This document shows, one piece after another, positions 8,743 through 15,991 of a stretch of 64,000 bases of DNA (positions are counted from its first letter, which is position 1; each line of letters begins with the position of its first letter). The position numbers were made by a program, and so were the translations under genes. Under the pieces are notes generated by a model. It had not been told where the DNA came from. It searched no databases and saw nothing but the letters and a program-made list of their open reading frames with translations. Source of the DNA: an uncultured Kineothrix sp. (GTDB lineage Bacteria > Bacillota > Clostridia > Lachnospirales > Lachnospiraceae); NCBI GenBank assembly GCA_910588855.1, contig CAJUSR010000006.1:1-64000 (forward strand). Reading direction: 5' to 3'.

Positions 8743-8976
8743 CTAGTTTTCCATCATAAAATTAACTAACTTGGTAATGTCTTCCGGTTCATAAGCAATT
8801 AATTCCAGTTCGGCAATCGTTCCGTCAGAAAAAATATTCGCCATAGAAACGTACTGGGAAAGTTTGGACTTCAGGTTCAGCCTGTCCCCTTCCCCCGTAA
8901 CCAGCTCTACCTTCCCTGCACAACTGTCAATCACCTTAAAAAACTTATCAATATCCGTAATGTTCTGTACTTTCAT
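8743..8976 (-). CDS. Small HPr-like protein without active-site His
   Basis: This is a 77-residue protein. Its second half (NLKSKLSQYVSMA, then a beta strand ELELIAYEPEDITKLVNFM) fits the HPr fold, and it resembles the HPr-like protein at 25869-26099. The phosphorylatable His of true HPr is absent, so it is unlikely to carry phosphate for the PTS. The start at 8976 has AAAGGAG seven bases before the ATG; the track start upstream has none. It is the first gene of a two-gene unit with the CPBP protease, behind a promoter with a palindromic operator. Function is unknown. Confidence 0.55.
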   Translation of the reverse strand: MKVQNITDIDKFFKVIDSCAGKVELVTGEGDRLNLKSKLSQYVSMANIFSDGTIAELELIAYEPEDITKLVNFMMEN

Positions 8977-9029
8977 AATAATCTCCTTTCTGCAAAGCAA
9001 GTATTTTCACTGCTCTGACTTACAAAATG

Positions 9030-9063
9030 ATTATACTGATATCATTATACGATTGCAATCGTA
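9030..9063 (-). promoter_or_regulatory. Promoter and palindromic operator of the HPr-like/CPBP unit
   Basis: On the minus strand TTGCAA (plus 9053-9058) and TATAAT (plus 9030-9035) are 17 bases apart, a near-consensus sigma-A promoter. The perfect 16-bp palindrome TACGATTGCAATCGTA (9048-9063) covers the -35 box, so a dimeric regulator bound there would block RNA polymerase. Confidence 0.7.
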
Positions 9064-9070
9064 ATATTGA

Positions 9071-9907
9071 CTAATTTAACCGGATATTTTTTTCTGTTAT
9101 TGTAATTTTTCCCTCTTTCAGGAGATGTCCTACAGCACGTTTAAATTCATTTTTACTCATTTGCATCTCCTGCCGTATTGTTTCCGGCGATGCCTTGTCA
9201 TTAAAAGGCAGCACGCCGTCATATTCTTTTAAAACCTCCAATATTTTTACAGCATCCTTCCCAATCTGCAAATATGATTTTTCCCGGATGCTCAAATCTA
9301 ATTTTCCGTCCTCTTTTACCCCGGTCACCCTTGCCGATATCAAATCGCCTACCTGAATGTCCCCATAGATTTCCTTTGTCGGGATTAACCCGGAATATTT
9401 GTCGTCTACCGCCACAAAAGCGCCGAAGTTCTTGCTTATTTCATATACATGCCCTACTACTCTGTCATCCCGTTTATATTCGCTGTCCGTCCTTAGATAA
9501 GTATACACTTTCATAGTCGCGCAAAGCCGGTCGCTCTTATCAATATAAAGCCCTACGAGACATTCATCGCCTGCCGACAACTGCTTCGTCTGCTCACGGA
9601 AAGGCAAAAACAAATCTTTTTCCAGCCCCCAGTCAAGGAAAGCCCCTATTTTGCCAATCTGCGATACTTTAAGGAGCGCCACTTCCCCCAGGGAAAGCTT
9701 TGCTTCATTTGTCGTTGCTATCAGCCTGTCGCTGGAATCCCTGTAAATAAATACCTCTAACTCATCACCGTTTTTTATCCCCTCCGGCACCTGTTTTTTG
9801 GGCAGAAGCACCCTGTTCTCCGTTTCATCCATATCCGGTGCAACATACACCCCGAAATCCACCGTTTTTACTACTACCATCTTTTGTTTTTCACCTAATT
9901 GAATCAT
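9071..9907 (-). CDS. cvfB: CvfB-like S1 RNA-binding protein
   Basis: This is a protein of about 278 residues with the CvfB/YitL layout: S1-like OB folds (DFGVYVAPDMDE, IGKIGAFLDWG, ISKNFGAFVAVD) and a C-terminal winged helix. In Staphylococcus CvfB binds RNA and influences virulence gene expression. The start at 9907 is an ATG with GGAGG close upstream and overlaps the thioesterase stop as ATGA. The longer frame to 9949 runs into the upstream gene and is rejected. Confidence 0.87.
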   Translation of the reverse strand: MIQLGEKQKMVVVKTVDFGVYVAPDMDETENRVLLPKKQVPEGIKNGDELEVFIYRDSSDRLIATTNEAKLSLGEVALLKVSQIGKIGAFLDWGLEKDLFLPFREQTKQLSAGDECLVGLYIDKSDRLCATMKVYTYLRTDSEYKRDDRVVGHVYEISKNFGAFVAVDDKYSGLIPTKEIYGDIQVGDLISARVTGVKEDGKLDLSIREKSYLQIGKDAVKILEVLKEYDGVLPFNDKASPETIRQEMQMSKNEFKRAVGHLLKEGKITITEKNIRLN

Positions 9908-10647
9908 GATTCCTCCCCCATATCCATAAACTCTAATTCCACAATGCAATAAGGCTGCTTTTCCTCGTTGTTGAGTGAAACTGCAGCTATCTTCCCGTCC
10001 TCATAGATAACCGGATAAATCTTATCCTTCAGATGTGCCTGCCTCTTGTATTCCGCCCTCATTTGTCTGACAACCACCCCTTCCTTACAATAGCTTTGCG
10101 GAAGGCATTCCAGCGCAATGCGGATATACTGCCCGTTATTTACATGATTGTTTGTGTCTAAATGACGGCGCTTCACCTCCAGTGTTTCCGTATCCACGCC
10201 CCTTAGTGCAGGCAGGATAATTTTCCTTGGGGCATATTTCATCGGCAGCTTTTCTTCAATCGTATATGCCTCCATCATTTCTTTTGTCGGCTTTGCCGGA
10301 TGTAAGCCTTCCATATCCATCAACGTCCATAACGTATTGGCATAGGCCAGCTTTTCTCCCTGCAAAGTCTCCATTAAAAAATTACGGTATCCAAAGAAAC
10401 CTTTAAAAGCATAAGGTGCCGTTCCAATCACCACTTCCTCACCCAGCTTCGGATACCTTTCGGTTACTATCTGCCAAGCAGACAATACCCATGCCAGATG
10501 CCTGTTCCTAAGATAATCCAGCCCAACCCCCAATTCTTCGGAATGGAAGGTCGAACAATCCTGAAAGTAATCCAACAGCGCCTCAAGGGACAGACAGCCT
10601 TTATTATCGATTTCACTATACCTTATACGGCTGTTAAACGTATACAT
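9904..10647 (-). CDS. Acyl-ACP thioesterase
   Basis: This protein of 247 residues has a double hot-dog layout of the FatA/FatB type. It would release fatty acids from acyl carrier protein. The N-terminal half opens YNSRIRYSEID-like and includes LDYFQDCSTFHSEELG; the second half has the motif HLDTNNHVNNGQY with the catalytic Asn/His region. It overlaps cvfB by 4 bp. No fatty acid synthesis genes are adjacent, so the role (membrane lipid turnover or fatty acid release) is open. Confidence 0.88.
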   Translation of the reverse strand: MYTFNSRIRYSEIDNKGCLSLEALLDYFQDCSTFHSEELGVGLDYLRNRHLAWVLSAWQIVTERYPKLGEEVVIGTAPYAFKGFFGYRNFLMETLQGEKLAYANTLWTLMDMEGLHPAKPTKEMMEAYTIEEKLPMKYAPRKIILPALRGVDTETLEVKRRHLDTNNHVNNGQYIRIALECLPQSYCKEGVVVRQMRAEYKRQAHLKDKIYPVIYEDGKIAAVSLNNEEKQPYCIVELEFMDMGEES

Positions 10648-10869
10648 TCTTTACCACTTCTTCCTCTCTTCTGTCATATTCATCATTCTGTCATTTCAGC
10701 TTTTCATAGAATGCCAGCCTTAAGAAGTAATTATAGCACATTTTTTAAGTAATCTGCAATTATTTTAAAATAATTGCGATAATTAGCCGAACTGTTACTG
10801 CAAATAGGACAATTTCCACACTATTCCCCCATACCAGTTATTTTTCAGCTTTTCCTCATACCAGAACAG

Positions 10870-10919
10870 CCTGTTTGAAATATTCCGGGCATCTACTCCT
10901 CCGGAGCGTTTCAAACAGG
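10870..10919. repeat. Long inverted repeat downstream of the kinase genes
   Basis: CCTGTTTGAAA at 10870-10880 pairs perfectly with TTTCAAACAGG at 10909-10919, and TCCGG/CCGGA extends the stem after a two-base mismatch. No T run follows on the minus strand, so it is not a standard terminator. It lies in the 295-bp gap between the second kinase and the thioesterase gene; the rest of that gap shows nothing clear. Confidence 0.6.
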
Positions 10920-10942
10920 CCGCCAAAGCCTCTATAAAATTG

Positions 10943-12283
10943 TCATTCAAACATTGCCGTACGGCTTTCAAAGCCAGTGGCCAAATGCATAAGAATTTTA
11001 ACGACAAACATGCCATCCTCCACCGAAAAGTCCGTTTCTCCATTATAATCGGACACTACTTTCATAATGCTGGAAATGCCTACTCCCCCGCCTGATGCGG
11101 AAGCAGGGAGCCCGTTACGAAATTCCACATCCTCCGTACATGTATTTGTACACCGTATCACTATTTTATTGCCCTTCTGGGCGATGAAGAGGTTTATTTC
11201 CTTCTCTGTTTTCCCCGAGCAAAGGCAGCCATGAATGGCGTTTTCCACAATATTTGCCAAAACTGCAACTAAGTCAATACTACGAATGGCAATTTCCTCT
11301 GCCACTTTCACATCCATCGTTACCTTAATTTTTTCCTTCTCCGCATACCGTCCATATACGGTTAATATACTGTTAATCGTCTCGTTGGCACAGACACGCT
11401 TCACCTTGCCGTTTTCTACATCCCCTTCGTATTGCCTTACATAGGCGAGGAGTTTTTCATTTTCGCCGTTCTTAATATATTCTTCAATTAAAAGGCAGTG
11501 ATGGCGGATATCATGCCGAATCCTCACCGCTTCTTTTCCCGACTCCCGCATCAGTTTTAACTGGCGGTATAAAAATTCCCCGTTCATTTCCAGCAATTCT
11601 TTCTCCATCTGATATTTGCGCTCCCTGCCCTGATGCAGATAGATACGGAATACCATATACTGGATAAGCCCTGACAAAACAAACAGAACCAATATCCGGG
11701 CCCCCCTGACTACGGAAAGAGTACGTTCGCCGGGCCACAGGGCTACAAAGCCCACAAACATGACGGAGGCAAATAAGGCGGCAATGCTGAAAAAGCTCAT
11801 TTCCTTTTCCAGTATTTCTATGCCTTCCAAAAAATTCGGGCGTATCTTCCATAAAATCAATAAAAGGATAGCCAATACCACTATGACCCTAATCACTATG
11901 TCAACCCAGATATCCCCTCCAAACCATATGCGCGATGCATCTATTCCGCAAACCACGGTGATAGCCAACAGGTAAAATCCAAGCGCAATTTTATATAACG
12001 ACAAATACGCTTTTTCCCTGCTCATCAGCAAACAAAAGCTCCCCACCACCGCGATTACCGACACCCCGGAAAACCGGACAAATCCTTTTTCATCCAATGC
12101 GTACCAGACGCTGAACAAAAATGAAACCAGACATCCGAAAAGGATATAGTATCGCACTGTTTTTTTCATAGGAAGCTTCGGGCGGTCCAACAAAAGAAAC
12201 ACCAGCATAATCAACCCGGCGCTGATTCCATTCCGAAGAAATGCGGTCCAGAAAGAACCTCCAAGCATTGCCTTTCCCTCCAT
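10943..12283 (-). CDS. GHKL-type sensor histidine kinase (second of two)
   Basis: This is an AgrC-like kinase of 446 residues. About six membrane helices fill the first 215 residues, followed by a coiled linker, the phosphoacceptor box RIRHDIRHHC, the N box LANIVENAIHGC and the glycine box GGGVGISSI. It senses an outside or membrane signal and phosphorylates a LytTR-type regulator. It follows the first kinase with a 7-bp gap. The start could be the ATG at 12283 (AAGGGGAG upstream) or one at 12268 (GGAGG upstream). Confidence 0.88.
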   Translation of the reverse strand: MEGKAMLGGSFWTAFLRNGISAGLIMLVFLLLDRPKLPMKKTVRYYILFGCLVSFLFSVWYALDEKGFVRFSGVSVIAVVGSFCLLMSREKAYLSLYKIALGFYLLAITVVCGIDASRIWFGGDIWVDIVIRVIVVLAILLLILWKIRPNFLEGIEILEKEMSFFSIAALFASVMFVGFVALWPGERTLSVVRGARILVLFVLSGLIQYMVFRIYLHQGRERKYQMEKELLEMNGEFLYRQLKLMRESGKEAVRIRHDIRHHCLLIEEYIKNGENEKLLAYVRQYEGDVENGKVKRVCANETINSILTVYGRYAEKEKIKVTMDVKVAEEIAIRSIDLVAVLANIVENAIHGCLCSGKTEKEINLFIAQKGNKIVIRCTNTCTEDVEFRNGLPASASGGGVGISSIMKVVSDYNGETDFSVEDGMFVVKILMHLATGFESRTAMFE

Positions 12284-12290
12284 TCTCCCC

Positions 12291-13586
12291 TTATTTCATC
12301 CCTCGCTGAAGGGAACGGCACAATACCATCACATCCAGCACAAAATTCCCATTCTCCGTATAACAGAACATCTCACCGCCAAGCCGTTTTGCCGCCTCCT
12401 GCACTGTCACCAGCCCAAAACCGTGATCATGCCCTTTCTTTTCAGTAGCAGGTATCGTTCCTTTTTCCACCTGCAAATCACTTCTGCAACGGTTCTTAAT
12501 CCGTACAATAAGATAGTCTTTGCTGTACTTCATCTGCACGGAAACTTCCCTGTCCTCTTCCCTAAGCCCTTTTATGGCATCACAGGCATTTCCTAATCCG
12601 TTGGAAATAATCTGGCACAAGTCCATATAAGGCAGCTCTTCCTCCCCAATCTGAATGTCCATCCGGCACTCCGCTTCCAATTCCTGCAGCTTTTGGAAAT
12701 AATACGTAAATACTGCGTTTAGATAAGGGTTCGGGCAAAACGGCCCAAACAGGGTATCTACTTCTATTTCCACGTTCTTTAAATACTCCTGTGCCTCTTT
12801 CGTTTTCCCTGTAGCGAGCAGCCCTGATAGAGCAGCCACGTGCCCTTTCATATCATGCTTCATTTTCCGTATACGTTGCTGGTTTGAAAGCTGTGCCTCC
12901 AATGTATTCTTCTGCTCCTGCAGGACGCGCTCCGCCTGCTGCCTCCGGTAAAGCATAAGTTGATTGTAAAGAGATAAAAATATCGTTCCATAGTTAAACA
13001 GCATCAATACCAATACCAGTATGCATACAAACATATCTTCCGGACGTTCGACAATATTGGTCGGGAACTGGACCACTACTACCAGCAAAAGATAATACAG
13101 CATCGTCATCCCCGCAAAAATGCCCCATCCTTTTTCCACCGCATCCTGCAATTCAATATAAGGCTTCCTAAGGTGTTTCCACATTAAATATTCTATTAGA
13201 GGAAAAGCAATCAATCTACTGACAAGCAACAATACACCCTTTTCCCCGCCAAAAAAATAATTAAGCAGATTTGTCACAGCCATAAGCCACAGGCAAATCG
13301 TATCCACCAAACAGAACGTCAGCAAGAACCTGAATTTCCTGTCTGCGCTCATCACAAAGAATAAAATGAAACTGGGAATTGAGCAAGTAAACAAAAAGGC
13401 TTTTCCCAATACTTCAAAGCCGTACACGATTAGCAATCCCCCGTTCAATACCATTAAAGCGCCTATCCCGATACACGTCACCACAATAGTTTTCTTATGG
13501 GTATAACGAGACCGGAACAGAATAACAAAAAGGAAAAATACATGAAACATCGACCAAAAAATAGAAATGTTATTCAGCAATACCAT
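12291..13586 (-). CDS. GHKL-type sensor histidine kinase (first of two)
   Basis: This is an AgrC-like kinase of 431 residues. It has six to seven membrane helices over about residues 1-200, the box RKMKHDMKGHVAALSG with the phosphorylated His, the N box ISNGLGNACDAIKG, and the ATP-lid glycines GHDHGFGLVTV. Two kinases in tandem behind one response regulator is unusual; they are different in sequence, so not a recent duplication. GGAGG lies 12 bases before the ATG, inside the end of the regulator gene. Confidence 0.88.
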   Translation of the reverse strand: MVLLNNISIFWSMFHVFFLFVILFRSRYTHKKTIVVTCIGIGALMVLNGGLLIVYGFEVLGKAFLFTCSIPSFILFFVMSADRKFRFLLTFCLVDTICLWLMAVTNLLNYFFGGEKGVLLLVSRLIAFPLIEYLMWKHLRKPYIELQDAVEKGWGIFAGMTMLYYLLLVVVVQFPTNIVERPEDMFVCILVLVLMLFNYGTIFLSLYNQLMLYRRQQAERVLQEQKNTLEAQLSNQQRIRKMKHDMKGHVAALSGLLATGKTKEAQEYLKNVEIEVDTLFGPFCPNPYLNAVFTYYFQKLQELEAECRMDIQIGEEELPYMDLCQIISNGLGNACDAIKGLREEDREVSVQMKYSKDYLIVRIKNRCRSDLQVEKGTIPATEKKGHDHGFGLVTVQEAAKRLGGEMFCYTENGNFVLDVMVLCRSLQRGMK

Positions 13587-13590
13587 TTTT

Positions 13591-14289
13591 TCAGTCCACC
13601 TCCTCGAATAGTATTTCCTGATACCGTCGCTTTACTTCTGCATAATATCGTCTGGATATCGGTATCCGCTGCCCGGCAACTATCAAATCTGTTCCGATTA
13701 AGCTATCCACATGATACATATTGACAAGGAAACTTTGGTGGCATCGCATAAATATGTCTCCGCATATCTGCATCGCCATTTCATCCAATTTGCCTTTGCA
13801 CTCTTGTACCGTTCCGTCCATACAGCAAATAGAAAGTATATGTTCCCTGCTGCTGATATATAATATTTTTCCATATGGGATGCTTCCCGCCTGGCCTCTA
13901 AATTGAAAAGAAAGTTTTTTCTCCCTGCTCCTGATAATGTTCTTCGATACCTTGTCAAGAAGCTGCTTCACCGCCTCCTCCTTCACCGGTTTTAGCAAAT
14001 ACTGGATTGCATAAAGGTCATACGCTTCCCTATAAAAATCATTGCTGGTAGAAACAAAACAAATAGCCGCCTCTTCCTGCCAAATACGGATTTTTTTTGC
14101 CAGCTCAATCCCGTCTATCGGCCCTTCCATATAAATATCCAGCAAATACAAATCATACCTTTCCTTTTTATCTTCCATATCTGCAAAAAGATTGCACGCA
14201 TCAGAATATACTCTTACCTCGTGCCCTCCCAGAAATCCTTTTAAATACAAAGCGTCCTTCATGCAGTCGTCACAGACTGCTATTTTCAT
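13591..14289 (-). CDS. LytTR-family response regulator
   Basis: This is a response regulator of about 232 residues. The receiver domain opens MKIAVCDDCMKDALYL and contains the phosphoacceptor Asp in YDLYLLDIYMEG, followed by the Lys in QYLLKPV. The C-terminal LytTR DNA-binding domain includes IPISRRYYAEVKRRY. Such regulators (AgrA type) bind direct repeats upstream of target operons. The start at 14289 has AAGGA five bases upstream. It precedes two kinase genes in one apparent operon. Confidence 0.9.
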   Translation of the reverse strand: MKIAVCDDCMKDALYLKGFLGGHEVRVYSDACNLFADMEDKKERYDLYLLDIYMEGPIDGIELAKKIRIWQEEAAICFVSTSNDFYREAYDLYAIQYLLKPVKEEAVKQLLDKVSKNIIRSREKKLSFQFRGQAGSIPYGKILYISSREHILSICCMDGTVQECKGKLDEMAMQICGDIFMRCHQSFLVNMYHVDSLIGTDLIVAGQRIPISRRYYAEVKRRYQEILFEEVD

Positions 14290-14312
14290 AATCATCCTTC
14301 TTTCTATCCATT

Positions 14313-14435
14313 TCATAAATTACATTTTATATATATTTTACCACATACCTTTTTTTCTATCTTGTTAATTTTGGTCGAATATGCGCCAATTTTGTATCCG
14401 GCCTTTCCGTCTATGCCGGAACATATGATCCCCAT
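14313..14435 (-). CDS. Possible small ORF upstream of the regulator
   Basis: This 40-codon frame starts at an ATG preceded by GAGGAG with seven bases spacing and ends 23 bp before the response regulator. The product begins MGIICSGIDGKAG and ends CGKIYIKCNL, with three cysteines and many lysines. It has no obvious signal or AgrD-like leader. Given the AgrC-like kinases next to it, it could be a signal-peptide precursor or only a leader region. No clear promoter is visible, so I hold this loosely. Confidence 0.35.
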   Translation of the reverse strand: MGIICSGIDGKAGYKIGAYSTKINKIEKKVCGKIYIKCNL

Positions 14436-14528
14436 ATTTCTTCTCCTCAACGCACAATCGAATAGAAAAGATTCATCTCCCCCTACTGGCTGCGCGCCCT
14501 GTGCGCAGCATAGCGGCATATTTCCAAC

Positions 14529-14558
14529 AAAAAAACCCGGTGGATTCTTTCCACCGGA
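14529..14558 (-). terminator. Terminator of tRNA-Gln
   Basis: A perfect 8-bp stem CCGGTGGA/TCCACCGG is followed on the minus strand by seven T. It lies just past the 3' end of the tRNA. Confidence 0.85.
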
Positions 14559-14568
14559 TTATCTTAGC

Positions 14569-14639
14569 TGGGCTACAAGGATTCGAACCTTGAGATGACG
14601 GAGTCAGAGTCCGTTGCCTTACCGTTTGGCGATAGCCCA
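14569..14639 (-). tRNA. tRNA-Gln (anticodon CTG)
   Basis: The minus strand folds as a full cloverleaf. The acceptor stem is TGGGCTA/TAGCCCA, the T arm reads GGTTCGAATCC, and the anticodon stem ACGGA/TCCGT encloses the loop CTCTGAC with anticodon CTG. CCA is not encoded. It has its own promoter and terminator. Confidence 0.95.
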
Positions 14640-14670
14640 ATAATATGATACTTGTTCGCTACAATTTGGA

Positions 14671-14699
14671 ATTATACATGATTTTTTTTCACTTTGCAA
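14671..14699 (-). promoter_or_regulatory. Promoter of tRNA-Gln
   Basis: On the minus strand TTGCAA (plus 14694-14699) and a perfect TATAAT (plus 14671-14676) are 17 bases apart, about 30 bp before the tRNA. The rest of the gap up to 14908 is A/T-rich on its left and shows no gene I can support. Confidence 0.85.
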
Positions 14700-14908
14700 G
14701 TATTATTTTTTATTTTTTTATAATTTTTTATATTTTTGATATCGCCCTTCATTGCCCTGTCATATACGCAACAGCCTTTTCCCCTGAAAGATAAACCGCC
14801 CATACATACCCCCAGCGGACAGCGGAACATATGGTTTTGCACCACAGAGCGCGCCGGCCGCCAGCCATTAAAAAATGGCACTTTGGGGCATATATCCCTT
14901 TTTACTCT

Positions 14909-15847
14909 TTACCAATCATTTTCAAATAAAGGCGTGGAAAAATAGCGTTCTGCAGTATCCGGCAGCACCGTGACTACCGTTTTCCCCTTTCCAAGCTTTT
15001 TCGCCAATTTAAGCGCCGCCGCCACATTCGTACCGCTGGAAATACCGCACATAACCCCTTCCAGCCTAGCCAAATCCTTTGCCGTCCGTATGGCTTCTTC
15101 ATCCGTTACAATATATACGTCATCGTATATTTCCTGATTCAGGTTTGCCGGAATTAAACCGTCTCCAATCCCCATCTGCAAGTGGGTTCCTATCGTTCCC
15201 CCGGCCAGTATGGCTGCATTTTCCGGTTCTACGGCCCATATCGTCATCCCTGGGTTCTGCGCTTTCAGGACTTCCCCAATGCCGCTTATGGTTCCTCCCG
15301 TTCCAATCCCTGAGCAAAAACCGTCAATCGGCCCGGCCACCTGCTCCATAATTTCCAATCCGGTATGGTGCTTGTGTACCAAAGGGTTCGCCGGGTTTTC
15401 AAATTGCTGGGGCACATAAACATTCGGGTCTTCCTCTGCCATCTTCATTGCCATCGCCAGACATTCATCAATGCATTCGCCGATATTCCCCCCATCGTGG
15501 ACAAGTATGACTTCCGCACCATAATGGCAAACCAGTTTCCGGCGTTCTTCGCTGACCGAATCCGGCATGATAATAATTGTCCGGTAGCCCCGGACTGCAC
15601 CAATCAAAGCAAGCCCAATCCCCTGATTGCCGCTGGTCGGTTCTACAATTACAGTATCTTTATGTATCAGCCCTTCTTTTTCTGCCTGACATATCATATT
15701 GTATGCCGTCCTCGTTTTTATGGAGCCTCCTACATTTAATCCTTCAAATTTTACCAACACTTCTGCGCTCTTTGAATCGCTGTTCATACGGTTTAGGCGT
15801 ATCATCGGCGTATGGCCGATAGCATCAAGCACATTGTCAAATACCAT
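14909..15847 (-). CDS. cysK: Cysteine synthase family protein (PLP-dependent)
   Basis: This 312-residue fold-type II PLP enzyme is of the O-acetylserine sulfhydrylase group, making cysteine from O-acetylserine and sulfide. It shows the asparagine loop EPTSGNQGIG, the phosphate-binding loop GIGTGGTISG and the C-terminal ISSGTNVAAAL. The PLP lysine motif reads GGSIKTRTAYNM rather than the usual GGSVKDRIAL, so the Asp after the Lys is replaced. The enzyme could have a shifted donor specificity. The ATG has GGAG upstream. Confidence 0.85.
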   Translation of the reverse strand: MVFDNVLDAIGHTPMIRLNRMNSDSKSAEVLVKFEGLNVGGSIKTRTAYNMICQAEKEGLIHKDTVIVEPTSGNQGIGLALIGAVRGYRTIIIMPDSVSEERRKLVCHYGAEVILVHDGGNIGECIDECLAMAMKMAEEDPNVYVPQQFENPANPLVHKHHTGLEIMEQVAGPIDGFCSGIGTGGTISGIGEVLKAQNPGMTIWAVEPENAAILAGGTIGTHLQMGIGDGLIPANLNQEIYDDVYIVTDEEAIRTAKDLARLEGVMCGISSGTNVAAALKLAKKLGKGKTVVTVLPDTAERYFSTPLFENDW

Positions 15848-15883
15848 AACAAGCCTCCAGTTCTCCTTTTTTTAATGTTTATT

Positions 15884-15913
15884 ATTCTACCACAGACAAA
15901 CCTCCAAAAGCAA
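15884..15913 (-). promoter_or_regulatory. Probable promoter of the cysteine synthase gene
   Basis: On the minus strand TTGCTT (plus 15908-15913) and TAGAAT (plus 15884-15889) are 18 bases apart, about 40 bp before the start codon. Confidence 0.45.
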
Positions 15914-15914
15914 G

Positions 15915-15960
15915 AGACGCCAAAAACCGTTCTTTCACCCACAGTTTCCGGCGCCTCCCC
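15915..15960 (-). terminator. Probable terminator of glnN
   Basis: On the minus strand GGCGCCGGAAAC pairs with GGTTTTTGGCGTC (using GU pairs) and is followed by TCTTGCTTTT. It lies 30-75 bp past the glnN stop. Confidence 0.45.
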
Positions 15961-15991
15961 TTTAAAAAACATATTTGGAAGACCCTGTCTC

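Noticed and set aside
10795..11043. 82-codon minus-strand frame at the end of the second kinase
   Set aside because: It overlaps the kinase C terminus in another frame and spans the inverted repeat; composition is not protein-like.
14672..14881. 69-codon minus-strand frame between tRNA-Gln and the cysteine synthase gene
   Set aside because: No ribosome site, it runs through the tRNA promoter, and its tail is just A/T-rich DNA.
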